A stretch of DNA of 7,050 bases from an uncultured Veillonellaceae bacterium (GCA_902488965.1 CABTYA010000054.1:1-7050); one strand, 5' to 3'. Positions 1 through 6,081 are shown, numbered from the stretch's first letter. Program-made: numbers and translations. The notes: generated from the sequence alone by a model not told the origin.

Positions 1-426
1 GATGATGCTGATGGTAGATTCAGCGGTCCTTTCATCAAGCAGAAGGCGGCATACGAAGTGTGTGAATCCTTCGCCGGCGATGACGGGGACGGAAACTTCC
101 CGTGCCGGTGCAGTCAGGATGCCGTTCGCGGCGAGTTTGTCACCGTCGCGTCCCGAGGTTCTGCCGCAGACGCGCAGCCAGTCTTGGTAGCGGTCGTCGT
201 GGGGAACCGAGATAGTGAACTCGCCGTGCTTGGCGAGAATTTCCGCGGTATAGCGGGACGGGCGGATGAAGGCCGTGCAGCAGTAGCGCCGCCAGCGATA
301 GCCGACCGATCCCCAGTTGAGCCACATGGAATTGACAAAGTCGCCCTTGGTCGTTAAAAACACACCGTGGCGAATGCGTCGGGTAAATTCCGCGCCGAAT
401 TCTTCAGGCAAAGCAGATTCATTCAT
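1..426 (-). CDS. Flavin reductase-like (flavoredoxin family) protein, 3' end outside window
   Basis: An open frame of 142 codons runs from ATG at 426 to the window edge without a stop, so the C-terminus is missing. It resembles the flavin reductase-like/flavoredoxin family, FMN-binding split-barrel proteins that bind FMN and move electrons from NAD(P)H or a partner protein. Visible family marks are N-S-M-W-L-N-W-G-S-V-G (residues 32-42), the F-I-R-P-S-R-Y-T-A-E segment (53-62) typical of the flavin-binding part, F-T-I-S-V-P (70-75), and C-G-R-T-S-G-R-D-G-D-K (87-97). There is no signal peptide, so it is probably cytoplasmic. The start is supported by GAAAGGA seven bases upstream. It begins 16 bp after the SIMPL gene stop on the same strand, so the two are probably cotranscribed. 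Family members are usually about 170-200 residues, so some 30-60 are missing. The family call is confident; substrate and partner are unknown. Confidence 0.85.
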   Translation of the reverse strand, partial: MNESALPEEFGAEFTRRIRHGVFLTTKGDFVNSMWLNWGSVGYRWRRYCCTAFIRPSRYTAEILAKHGEFTISVPHDDRYQDWLRVCGRTSGRDGDKLAANGILTAPAREVSVPVIAGEGFTHFVCRLLLDERTAESTISII

Positions 427-442
427 GATGAGATCCTTTCTG

Positions 443-1150
443 TCAAATGACGTCAAATACCAAGTTGATACGTACGGATACTTCCTGTGTACCGCCGGCA
501 ATCGGTGTGCCCGCTTGGTCGGTGGCATAGAGCGCCATCGATTTTGTACGACCCCAGCCGTTGTCGTAGATTTCCGCCTGCCGCAATGCCCCTAACCGCG
601 CACCGGCCGCTTGGGCGATGAGGTCGGCTTTGTGACGGCCGTTGCGGACGGCTGCGGCGAGCAAGTTGTTTTCCAACTGCTCCGGCCGATCGACGGAGAA
701 ATAGATGCTGTCCGCGACATTAGCACCGGCAGCGACCGCTTGGTCAAGCGCGGCGGCCAACTGATTGACATCGGTCGTCGACAGCGTGATTTTGTTCGTG
801 ACCCGATAACTGGTAATTTTAGCCGGTTCGTGCTCACGGACTGTCGTATAAATCGGTACGATACTGAACGTATCGGTTTGCAGCTGTTGTGACGGGATAC
901 CGAGATTGCGCATGGCCGTCATCAGACGGTTCATGATGGCGTCGTGAGACGCTTTGGCTTCTTGGACCGTGGCGGCTTCACCGATGACACCGAACGACAT
1001 CGAGGCCCGGGTAGGGGCGACTTCCTGCGAGGCGCTGCCGGTGACGGTGATCGTCCGCGGTTGGGGCACCGCATCGGCCGCATGTACGGCCGCTCCCAAC
1101 GGGACAGCGGTCAGCAAACAAAGTAATCCGAAATGGCGTAATACATTCAT
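443..1150 (-). CDS. Exported SIMPL (DUF541) domain protein
   Basis: A 235-residue protein with an N-terminal signal peptide: Arg5/His6, then a hydrophobic stretch at about residues 7-22 and a likely cut after A-V-H-A (24). The mature part begins with R-T-I-T-V-T-G-S-A-S-Q-E-V-A-P-T-R-A (32-49), the characteristic first strand of SIMPL/DUF541 proteins, and continues for the usual domain length of about 200 residues. It ends in a strand-like V-R-I-N-L-V-F-D-V-I. SIMPL proteins are periplasmic or surface proteins without a settled molecular function; some are linked to oxidative stress or form oligomeric assemblies. The frame stays open to 1177, but ATG at 1150 is chosen because AAGGAGGA lies six bases upstream and the signal peptide starts there. 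It is the first gene of a probable operon with the flavin reductase-like gene. Its own promoter is at 1199-1227. Confidence 0.9.
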   Translation of the reverse strand: MNVLRHFGLLCLLTAVPLGAAVHAADAVPQPRTITVTGSASQEVAPTRASMSFGVIGEAATVQEAKASHDAIMNRLMTAMRNLGIPSQQLQTDTFSIVPIYTTVREHEPAKITSYRVTNKITLSTTDVNQLAAALDQAVAAGANVADSIYFSVDRPEQLENNLLAAAVRNGRHKADLIAQAAGARLGALRQAEIYDNGWGRTKSMALYATDQAGTPIAGGTQEVSVRINLVFDVI

Positions 1151-1198
1151 AAAAAATCCTCCTTCGGCAGATAACAATGATCATCATCAATCGTCTTG

Positions 1199-1227
1199 AT
1201 TGTACTATATTTTGCAGATGACGTAAA
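1199..1227 (-). promoter_or_regulatory. Sigma-70-type promoter of the SIMPL gene
   Basis: On the minus strand, -35 TTTACG (1227-1222) and -10 TACAAT (1204-1199) are separated by exactly 17 bp. Transcription would start near 1192, giving a leader of about 40 nt before the ATG at 1150. The boxes match 4/6 and 5/6 of the consensus. No other good candidate was seen in the divergent intergenic region. Confidence 0.6.
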
Positions 1228-1290
1228 ATACGGCAGGAGGAAAATCGAAACGGAGATGTTTCGATGCGCTCGCTGGCAAGGTGGGGGATA

Positions 1291-1299
1291 TGGTATAAT
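1291..1299 (+). promoter_or_regulatory. Extended -10 promoter of the repeat-protein gene
   Basis: TGGTATAAT is a perfect -10 hexamer (1294-1299) with the upstream TG of an extended -10 element. No good -35 is seen, as expected for this promoter class. Transcription would begin near 1306, directly before the AAAGGAGG ribosome binding site (1307-1314), so the leader would be only about 14 nt. This supports ATG 1320 over the TTG at 1302. Confidence 0.6.
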
Positions 1300-1319
1300 T
1301 TTTGGCAAAGGAGGCAGGT

Positions 1320-2486
1320 ATGGAGCAAATCAAAGCAGCAGCAGTGGGATTGATGCTGATCGCAGGGGCAGGGAATGTCGCATATGCGGATACGGAGCGG
1401 GAGAATGTCCCCGATACACCGCCGGTACAGTCGGCGGTGCAGGACGACGAGGCAACGGCGTTGCCCCCGGCGGAGGGGCGTGCGGAACAACGCGTCCATG
1501 AAGGGACGAACCGCACTTACTTGGTATGGTCGCTGGCCCAATTGCAAAACGAGCCCGTGACGACGGCGGATATGCAACTGAGCGGTGTCGGCATCGGCAG
1601 TGATGCGGCGGCGGCAGTGCGGGCATTCGGCGCGCCCGAGGCTATCCGTCGCGGCAATATGGATACCGAATACCGCTGGATGGGTGGCGGCGCCGTCGTG
1701 CGCGATGCGGTGGACTGGCCGGCGGAAGTCGCGGCGCAATATCATATCCCGCAGGTGAAATTGCAGCAAGGCGTTATCAGCGTGACCGCCACCCAAGCGG
1801 GACCGAAAACACCGCGAGGGCTGACGGTCGGCAACAGTAGGGAAAATGTCGTACGGATGTACGGAGCCCCCGCGCAAGTCCGACTGGACCCGGCGACGGA
1901 GACGACCTATTATCTGTATGACAATCCGGAGGGAACCCAACGACTGACCGTGACGGTACACAAATTGCAAGTCGGCGAGCTGCGGATCGATGCGGTCGAT
2001 GCACAGGCACACACGGAAAAAGAGGAAGACCGCGGCGAGCGTCTGCTCGGTTGGCGTGTCGGAGAGGTCTATCGGGAGCCGTCTTGGGCGACGTGGGAAA
2101 GCAAGGCCGAAATGAAGGACCGCTGTTATTGGCTGTTTCGAGATATGATGATCGAGGTTGACCTGCCGACACAAAAAATCCGCAAGGTGATTGTCCGTTC
2201 GCCGCATGTGGCGACAAGCAAAGGGATTGCGCTCGGGGACAGTGTGTCGACATTGCTGCATGTCTACGGGAAACCGTTGCTGCAAGAGCAGGGGGACGGC
2301 AATCGGCCGTCGGTATGGTATTATACGGATCATGCGGACACGGGCGCCTACTTGGCGTTTGTGATTTCCACGGACAAAAAAGAAATTATTGACATCATCC
2401 TCACGGATACGAAATTGGCCGCATCCGCCGATCGCGACGTGCGGTACGGTTTGAAATCGGAAGCAAAGTCACCGCAGACAAGGTAG
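1320..2486 (+). CDS. Exported hypothetical protein with four BamE-like repeat units
   Basis: A 388-residue protein of no family I recognise. Residues 1-23 form a signal peptide (Lys5, hydrophobic run, cut after A-Y-A), so it is exported; there is no lipobox cysteine. Residues 24-80 are acidic, Pro/Gln-rich and probably disordered. The rest is built from four units that each begin G-h-x-h-G: G89-G93, G167-G171, G244-G248 and G302-G306. Units 1, 2 and 4 continue with a helix ending in Y/F-G-x-P (P106, P184, P319), then strands. Unit 3 has lost the G-x-P loop. This glycine/helix/G-x-P pattern recalls the BamE/SmpA fold of outer-membrane assembly proteins, but that is inference. The start is set by AAAGGAGG five bases before ATG 1320. 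It is transcribed away from the SIMPL operon, and no terminator is seen before the next gene. Confidence 0.85.
   Translation: MEQIKAAAVGLMLIAGAGNVAYADTERENVPDTPPVQSAVQDDEATALPPAEGRAEQRVHEGTNRTYLVWSLAQLQNEPVTTADMQLSGVGIGSDAAAAVRAFGAPEAIRRGNMDTEYRWMGGGAVVRDAVDWPAEVAAQYHIPQVKLQQGVISVTATQAGPKTPRGLTVGNSRENVVRMYGAPAQVRLDPATETTYYLYDNPEGTQRLTVTVHKLQVGELRIDAVDAQAHTEKEEDRGERLLGWRVGEVYREPSWATWESKAEMKDRCYWLFRDMMIEVDLPTQKIRKVIVRSPHVATSKGIALGDSVSTLLHVYGKPLLQEQGDGNRPSVWYYTDHADTGAYLAFVISTDKKEIIDIILTDTKLAASADRDVRYGLKSEAKSPQTR
1584..2412 (+). repeat. Four degenerate protein repeat units inside the exported protein
   Basis: Units begin at about 1584, 1818, 2049 and 2223, a spacing of 78, 77 and 58 codons. Each starts with G-h-x-h-G. 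Three carry a short amphipathic helix ending in F/Y-G-[AK]-P, followed by beta-strand-like segments such as T-Y-Y-L-Y and V-W-Y-Y-T. The DNA is not conserved between units, so the duplication is old. Confidence 0.55.
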
Positions 2487-2512
2487 AATTTTGACGAAAA
2501 GTATATTATAAT
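2484..2512 (+). promoter_or_regulatory. Possible promoter of the BrxF-like gene
   Basis: A perfect TATAAT lies at 2507-2512, with a weak TAGAAT 17 bp upstream (2484-2489). A TTGACG at 2491-2496 is only 10 bp from the -10 and cannot be its -35. The -10 overlaps an in-frame ATG at 2511, so if the promoter is used that ATG is not in the transcript and translation must start further down. Confidence 0.4.
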
Positions 2513-2540
2513 GAAACCAACAATCAAACATGGGGGCGTG

Positions 2541-3011
2541 ATGCTAGTGGCGACAGTAGAGGATTTGCAAGCACGTTGGCAAGATGTGGCGCAAAGCGAC
2601 AACAAGATTTTGTTCGTCGTGGGCGGCGCCGGCTCGGGCAAAAGCAAATTGTTGCGCGAACTGGAGCAGACGGGTGAATGGCGGTATATCGAAGCCAAAG
2701 AACTGCTGATGGAAAAGCTGTTTGAAGTCGAACATGACGAACGACCGATTGAGGCGAGAGAGTCTTTGGTGGAAACGTTCCGTATTTTGGCGGATAAAGG
2801 CATCATCATCGACAGTGTGGAAATTTTGTTCGCACCGATTTTCAACTTGGACCCGATGGCCATTTTCAAGGATCTGAGTTGTACGTATCCGATGATTATC
2901 GGCTGGCGCGGCTCGTTTGACGGTCGGGTGTTGCGGTTGGAACACAACAGCAAGAAAAATTATTTTTCATATGAAATCAATGATCCGCAGTGCGTGCTGA
3001 CATTGGATTGA
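2541..3011 (+). CDS. BrxF-like P-loop ATPase (orphan BREX-3-type protein)
   Basis: A small P-loop NTPase of 156 residues. Walker A is G-G-A-G-S-G-K-S at 28-35 and Walker B is I-I-I-D at 88-91, followed by S-V-E, like the D-N-I-E of BrxF proteins. The downstream segment L-D-P-M-A-I-F-K-D-L-S (103-113) and a later G-W-R-G-S-F-D-G match, from memory, the conserved L-D-P-L-x-L-L-x-x-L-S and W-x-G-x-x-D-G signatures of BrxF. BrxF is the small P-loop component of type 3 BREX phage defence and is normally about 150 residues; its biochemical role is not settled. No BrxC, PglX, PglZ or helicase is in the window. The frame also opens at ATG 2511, but no ribosome binding site precedes it and a TATAAT overlaps it. 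ATG 2541 follows GGGGG (2532-2536), and GTG 2547 is also possible. A terminator closes the gene. Identity as a P-loop protein is certain; the BrxF assignment is likely. Confidence 0.8.
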   Translation: MLVATVEDLQARWQDVAQSDNKILFVVGGAGSGKSKLLRELEQTGEWRYIEAKELLMEKLFEVEHDERPIEARESLVETFRILADKGIIIDSVEILFAPIFNLDPMAIFKDLSCTYPMIIGWRGSFDGRVLRLEHNSKKNYFSYEINDPQCVLTLD

Positions 3012-3030
3012 GCGTGTTGCCGGAACAGGA

Positions 3031-3057
3031 AAGAGCCGCTGAAAAGCGGCTCTTTTT
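3031..3057 (+). terminator. Rho-independent terminator after the BrxF-like gene
   Basis: A perfect 10-bp stem, AAGAGCCGCT (3031-3040) and AGCGGCTCTT (3045-3054), is capped by a GAAA tetraloop and runs into a T tract. It starts 19 bases after the stop codon. It ends three bases before the ribosome binding site of the next gene. Confidence 0.9.
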
Positions 3058-3070
3058 ACAAGGAGAGATT

Positions 3071-3574
3071 ATGCAGTATTGCGATCATTGCGGCGCCCGC
3101 TTGGAATCGCATCGTCACGGGGAGACGGTGCGGGCGTATTGTCCCCGTTGCCGGGCGTGGAAATACCGAAATCCGATGGCGGCGGTTGCGGGGATTATTT
3201 TGCAGGAGCAGCGACTGCTCTTGGTGCGACGCGCACCGGGACAGACTTATGCGGGAAAGTGGTGTATCCCGTGCGGGCATATTGAGTGGGGCGAAGACAT
3301 TCGAGATGCGCTGGTACGGGAGATGCAAGAGGAAACGGGATTGACGGTGCGCCCGCAGAAAGTGTATAATGTGTACTCGAATTTCCATGCGGCGCATGCG
3401 CTGAGCGTGGGATGCTGGTTTTTGTGCGACGTGGTCGGCGGTGTCTTGCAGGCGGGGGACGATGCGGATGCGGCGGTATGGGTAACATATGAGGAATGCC
3501 CTTCGCTCGCGTTTCCGACCGATCGATTGATTATTGATGAATTGGCGGCGGACGGGAGTCTGCGCCGGAACTAA
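3071..3574 (+). CDS. Nudix hydrolase with N-terminal zinc ribbon
   Basis: A 167-residue cytoplasmic Nudix hydrolase. Residues 4-27 form a zinc ribbon, with Cys pairs at C4/C7 and C24/C27. The catalytic Nudix box is complete at 69-91: G69, E75, R83-E84, E87-E88 and G90, with the spacing G-x5-E-x7-R-E-U-x-E-E-x-G-U. Such enzymes cleave a nucleoside diphosphate linked to another group (X), using Mg2+ bound by the box glutamates. The zinc-ribbon type includes ADP-ribose and NADH pyrophosphatases, but this protein lacks the length of NudC (about 260 residues), so the substrate is open. ATG 3071 is chosen because AAGGAGA sits at 3060-3066 and the ribbon begins at residue 4; an upstream ATG at 2990 lies inside the previous gene. 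uppP follows after 12 bp, so the two form an operon. No separate promoter fits between the preceding terminator and this start. Confidence 0.9.
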   Translation: MQYCDHCGARLESHRHGETVRAYCPRCRAWKYRNPMAAVAGIILQEQRLLLVRRAPGQTYAGKWCIPCGHIEWGEDIRDALVREMQEETGLTVRPQKVYNVYSNFHAAHALSVGCWFLCDVVGGVLQAGDDADAAVWVTYEECPSLAFPTDRLIIDELAADGSLRRN

Positions 3575-3586
3575 CGGGAGAATAGT

Positions 3587-4387
3587 ATGTACGAATATTT
3601 TGCGGCGATACTAATCGGGATTGTGGAAGGATTGACTGAGTATATTCCGGTATCCAGTACGGGACATATGATCATTGTCGGCGATATGATCGGGTTTACG
3701 GGAGTCAAGGCGAGCGTGTTCGAGGTATTTATCCAGTTGGGCGCCATCTTGTCGGTACTGGTGGTGTACCGGGAGAATTTCGCCCGCATGATCCGCCGGG
3801 AGAATTGGCTACAAAAGCGGGGAACGTCGTGCTACAATCTGGCACTGGCGATGTTGCCGGCGATGGCGGTCGGGTACTTGCTGCACGGGTTCATCAAAAC
3901 CTATTTGTTTGGTTGGCAGACCGTTGTGATCGGTCTGGTCGCCGGGGCGCTCTTGATGTTGGCGGCGGAAAAAAGCGGCGTACGGGTGCGGGTAGACGAC
4001 GTGAATCAAATCACGACCGCACAAGCCGTGCTGATCGGCCTGTTTCAGGTCCTGTCGCTTTGGCCGGGATTTTCCCGCAGCGGCTCGACAATTTCGGGCG
4101 GCATATTGATCGGGATTACCCGTAAAGCGGCGGCGGATTTTACGTTTATCATGGCGGCGCCGCTGATGCTGGTCGCATGTCTGTATGATTTCCTGAAGAT
4201 TTATCGTTACCTTACATGGAACGATTTGGGCATTTTTGCCATCGGATTTGTGACGGCCTTTGCGGTCGCCTATGTGTCCGTGTTGTGGTTCTTGCGATTC
4301 TTAAATTGCGCGAGCCTGACGGGATTTGCCTACTATCGATTCGGCTTGGCGGCAGTAGCCACCTTGTACTTTTTGATTATTCACTGA
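3587..4387 (+). CDS. uppP: Undecaprenyl-diphosphatase UppP/BacA
   Basis: A 266-residue polytopic membrane enzyme, close to the 273 residues of E. coli UppP. It dephosphorylates undecaprenyl diphosphate to undecaprenyl phosphate, recycling the lipid carrier for peptidoglycan and O-antigen-type polymers; overexpression gives bacitracin resistance in other bacteria. Both signature motifs are intact: E-G-L-T-E-Y-I-P-V-S-S-T-G-H (14-27), with catalytic glutamates 14 and 18 and His27, and P-G-F-S-R-S-G-S-T (160-168), with Arg164. Several hydrophobic helices follow the family pattern. CGGGAG at 3575-3580 precedes ATG 3587 by six bases. It is the last gene of the Nudix-uppP pair and ends in a double stop (TGA TAA) that leads straight into a bidirectional terminator. 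Confidence 0.97.
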   Translation: MYEYFAAILIGIVEGLTEYIPVSSTGHMIIVGDMIGFTGVKASVFEVFIQLGAILSVLVVYRENFARMIRRENWLQKRGTSCYNLALAMLPAMAVGYLLHGFIKTYLFGWQTVVIGLVAGALLMLAAEKSGVRVRVDDVNQITTAQAVLIGLFQVLSLWPGFSRSGSTISGGILIGITRKAAADFTFIMAAPLMLVACLYDFLKIYRYLTWNDLGIFAIGFVTAFAVAYVSVLWFLRFLNCASLTGFAYYRFGLAAVATLYFLIIH

Positions 4388-4388
4388 T

Positions 4389-4439
4389 AAAAAACCTTGC
4401 ACGCGATCCGCATGAAGCGGATGTGTGCAAGGTTTTTTT
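4389..4439. terminator. Bidirectional terminator between uppP and the MFS gene
   Basis: The arms AAAAAACCTTGCAC (4389-4402) and GTGCAAGGTTTTTT (4425-4438) pair perfectly. A second inner stem, ATCCGC/GCGGAT (4406-4411 and 4417-4422), carries an ATGAA loop, with a small internal loop between the stems. Runs of A before and T after let it act on both strands, which suits the convergent genes. Its right edge overlaps the TAA stop of the MFS gene (4440-4438). Confidence 0.92.
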
Positions 4440-5676
4440 AATGGTTGAAGATATCGGGGTCGATCCGCATGCGGCGATAAATATGCCAAATAATCGGCAA
4501 GAGCAGCAGCACGGTCAACACGCCGCAAAAGAGCATACCGCCGGCGGTGCCCAGCGTTTCGATGGCGGTGCCGGTAATCAGATTGCCGAGCGGAGTGGCG
4601 CCGAGAAAGACGAAGGAATAAATCGAGAGAATCCGTCCGCGCAGTTCCGGTGCGGTGCTGATCTGCAGCAGGGTATTGACGTTGATTACAAAGGTCAGGC
4701 AAAAGAAACCGAAGAGGACACAGGCGCCCAGTGCCAGGTAGTAGTCCGATGTCAGCGCAAGGGCGACGAGCGCAAGGCCGGTCAGAACACCGCTGCCGAA
4801 GACGAGTCCGGCGCCGGGGCGTCCTTGGCGGCTGGTCGCGGAAATCAGTGCGGCGGTAAATGAGCCGACGCCCATAGCGCTGGTGACCATTCCGAAACCG
4901 GCGATGCCTTCATGCAGCACGCGGTCGGCGTAGAGCGGTGCGAATACGCTTTGGTTCATACTCATTACGGAGACGATGGCCAGTGCCAACAAGGACGACA
5001 AAACCGGCAAATGGCGCGAGGCGTAGTGCAAACCGCCGCGAATCTCGTCCGCAAACCGATGGGTGACAGCGGTCTGCGGGGCGCGCCCTTCAATCGGCAG
5101 ATGCCAGTACACGTAGAGGACGGGCAGCATGCAAAGACCGTTGATCAAAAACAGCCAGCCCGTGCCGTAGGCCGCCGCAATGATGGCCGCCAGTGCCGGG
5201 CCAATCATGCGGGCCACATTGAAGTTGGCGGAGTTCATGCTGATGGCATTGCGCAGGTGCTTGGCCTCGACCAAGTCGGGGATGAAGGACTGGCGGGCGG
5301 GCGTGTCAACGGTCTGAATGCACCCGTAGATGAAGGCGAGGACGAGGACATTGTAAAAGTTGGCTTGATTTGTCAGCACCAGTGCGGCCAGTGCGAACGC
5401 TTGCAGCATAAAGCCCGCCTGTGTCCACCGCAACAAGGTCCGTTTGGCGATTCGATCGACGAAGACGCCGGCCGGCAATGAAAACAGCATAATCGGCCCG
5501 AATTGCGCCACACCAAGCAGACCCAGCAGCAAAGCCGAGTCCGTCAAAGAATACACCAGCCATTGCTGCGCGGTAATCTGCATCCACAGACCGATCAGTG
5601 CCAGCCACTGGCTGCACCAAAATTGTCGATAATAGAGTTGTGTCAACGCGGGGAACACCCGATAGAGTAATTGCAT
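4438..5676 (-). CDS. MFS transporter, EntS-like (MFS_3 family) exporter
   Basis: A 412-residue inner-membrane transporter with the alternating hydrophobic segments of a 12-helix major facilitator. Residues 70-79 (G-V-F-V-D-R-I-A-K-R) are the motif A loop between helices 2 and 3. The D-T-P-A-R-Q-S-F-I-P-D-L-V stretch and the later L-R-G-R-I-L-S-I-Y motif are typical of the MFS_3 family, whose best-known member EntS (416 residues in E. coli) exports enterobactin. The substrate here cannot be read from sequence: no siderophore synthesis gene is nearby, so a multidrug or metabolite exporter is equally possible. GTG at 5685 is in frame, but ATG 5676 is preferred because AGGTG lies six bases upstream. 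It is a single-gene unit converging on uppP. Confidence 0.9.
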   Translation of the reverse strand: MQLLYRVFPALTQLYYRQFWCSQWLALIGLWMQITAQQWLVYSLTDSALLLGLLGVAQFGPIMLFSLPAGVFVDRIAKRTLLRWTQAGFMLQAFALAALVLTNQANFYNVLVLAFIYGCIQTVDTPARQSFIPDLVEAKHLRNAISMNSANFNVARMIGPALAAIIAAAYGTGWLFLINGLCMLPVLYVYWHLPIEGRAPQTAVTHRFADEIRGGLHYASRHLPVLSSLLALAIVSVMSMNQSVFAPLYADRVLHEGIAGFGMVTSAMGVGSFTAALISATSRQGRPGAGLVFGSGVLTGLALVALALTSDYYLALGACVLFGFFCLTFVINVNTLLQISTAPELRGRILSIYSFVFLGATPLGNLITGTAIETLGTAGGMLFCGVLTVLLLLPIIWHIYRRMRIDPDIFNH

Positions 5677-5706
5677 ATGTTTCACCTATATTGCTTCCTT
5701 GTCTTA

Positions 5707-5736
5707 ATGATACGCGAGAGTATCGGATTTGTGCAA
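5707..5736 (-). promoter_or_regulatory. Probable promoter of the MFS gene with overlapping inverted repeat
   Basis: On the minus strand, TATCAT (5712-5707, 5/6 match) is preceded by TTGCAC (5736-5731, 3/6) at 18 bp. An imperfect operator-like inverted repeat, GATAC-GCGAGA-GTATC (5709-5724), covers the -10. Its arms are only 5 bp, so regulator binding is a guess. Confidence 0.4.
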
Positions 5737-5839
5737 GCCGTTTTTATATTTACAAAAGAGCGAAGCGGTATCCGGCACAGAGATTCATGTTGGGGAAAAT
5801 ACGGCAGATTATTACTAAAACAAAAGAAGTAGATGCAGG

Positions 5840-5868
5840 TTGACAACAAACAAAGATATTGATAAAAT
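5840..5868 (+). promoter_or_regulatory. Near-consensus sigma-70 promoter before the autotransporter remnant
   Basis: TTGACA (5840-5845, perfect) and TAAAAT (5863-5868, 5/6) are separated by exactly 17 bp in an AT-rich stretch, the best promoter match in the window. Transcription would start near 5875, about 27 bp before the autotransporter C-terminal fragment. No ribosome binding site or start codon leads into that fragment. The promoter may now serve only the gene at 6155. Confidence 0.65.
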
Positions 5869-5901
5869 TTTATTAATAAAAAGTGCTTAAAGTGTACGCA
5901 A

Positions 5902-6048
5902 AACGAAGATACGTGGCTGTTGGTCGGTGTCGGCGGTACGCATCGCTTGAGCGACAGCACGTACATCTACGGCAACCTCGAACGCAGCTTCGGCGGCGAT
6001 TTCAAGGAAGACTGGCGTGCGGATCTCGGCTTGCGCTGGATGTTCTGA
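5902..6048 (+). pseudogene. C-terminal remnant of an autotransporter beta-barrel
   Basis: In the frame ending at TGA 6046-6048, about 48 codons read as the last strands of an autotransporter translocator: N-E-D-T-W-L-L-V-G-V-G-G-T-H-R-L, then S-T-Y-I-Y-G-N-L-E-R-S-F-G-G-D, then D-W-R-A-D-L-G-L-R-W-M-F and stop. Alternating hydrophobic residues and a terminal Phe are the outer-membrane insertion signature recognised by BamA, and the phrases Y-I-Y-G-N-L-E-R and D-W-R-x-x-x-G-L-R are typical of Negativicutes autotransporters. Intact proteins of this kind have a barrel of about 250-300 residues behind a passenger; here everything before is absent. The frame continues back only to a stop at 5863, through AT-rich, non-homologous sequence with no start codon or ribosome binding site. 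It is therefore a 5'-truncated relic, presumably of a paralogue of the gene at 6155. The junction lies near 5881-5905. Confidence 0.8.
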
Positions 6049-6055
6049 TCAGAAC
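6042..6055. repeat. Perfect 14-bp palindrome at the remnant's stop codon
   Basis: GTTCTGATCAGAAC is a perfect inverted repeat without a spacer, overlapping the TGA stop (6046-6048). It has no T tract, so it is not itself a standard terminator. It could be a chance palindrome or a protein-binding site. Confidence 0.5.
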
Positions 6056-6081
6056 GCGAGCCGTATGTGCTAAGGCATGAA

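Noticed and set aside
978..2333. 451-codon open frame on the minus strand opposite the exported repeat protein
   Set aside because: The translation is rich in Arg, His and Cys with no domain pattern. It covers the SIMPL start region and the divergent promoters, and the plus-strand gene has the ribosome binding site and signal peptide. It is a shadow frame of GC-rich DNA.
2491..2496. TTGACG as -35 of the BrxF-like gene
   Set aside because: It is only 10 bp from TATAAT, too close for sigma-70, and 17 bp downstream there is no -10.
2541..3011. A complete BREX or other multi-gene defence island
   Set aside because: None of the neighbouring genes encodes a methyltransferase, PglZ, BrxC-type ATPase, helicase or nuclease. 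Only the small P-loop protein fits.
4216..4863. 215-codon plus-strand frame running through the uppP end and terminator
   Set aside because: It crosses the bidirectional terminator and reads the antisense of the MFS gene; no protein-like pattern is seen.
4912..5481. 189-codon plus-strand frame opposite the MFS gene
   Set aside because: It has low-complexity Gly/Gln/Asp-rich translation and no ribosome binding site, and lies entirely inside a well-supported transporter gene on the other strand.
5796..5807. 12-base sequence AAAATACGGCAG also present at 1225-1236
   Set aside because: One or two exact 12-mer pairs are expected by chance in 7 kb, and the contexts differ.
5883..6080. 65-codon plus-strand frame over the autotransporter remnant
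   Set aside because: It is Arg-rich and out of frame with the clear barrel-end reading, and it lacks a ribosome binding site.
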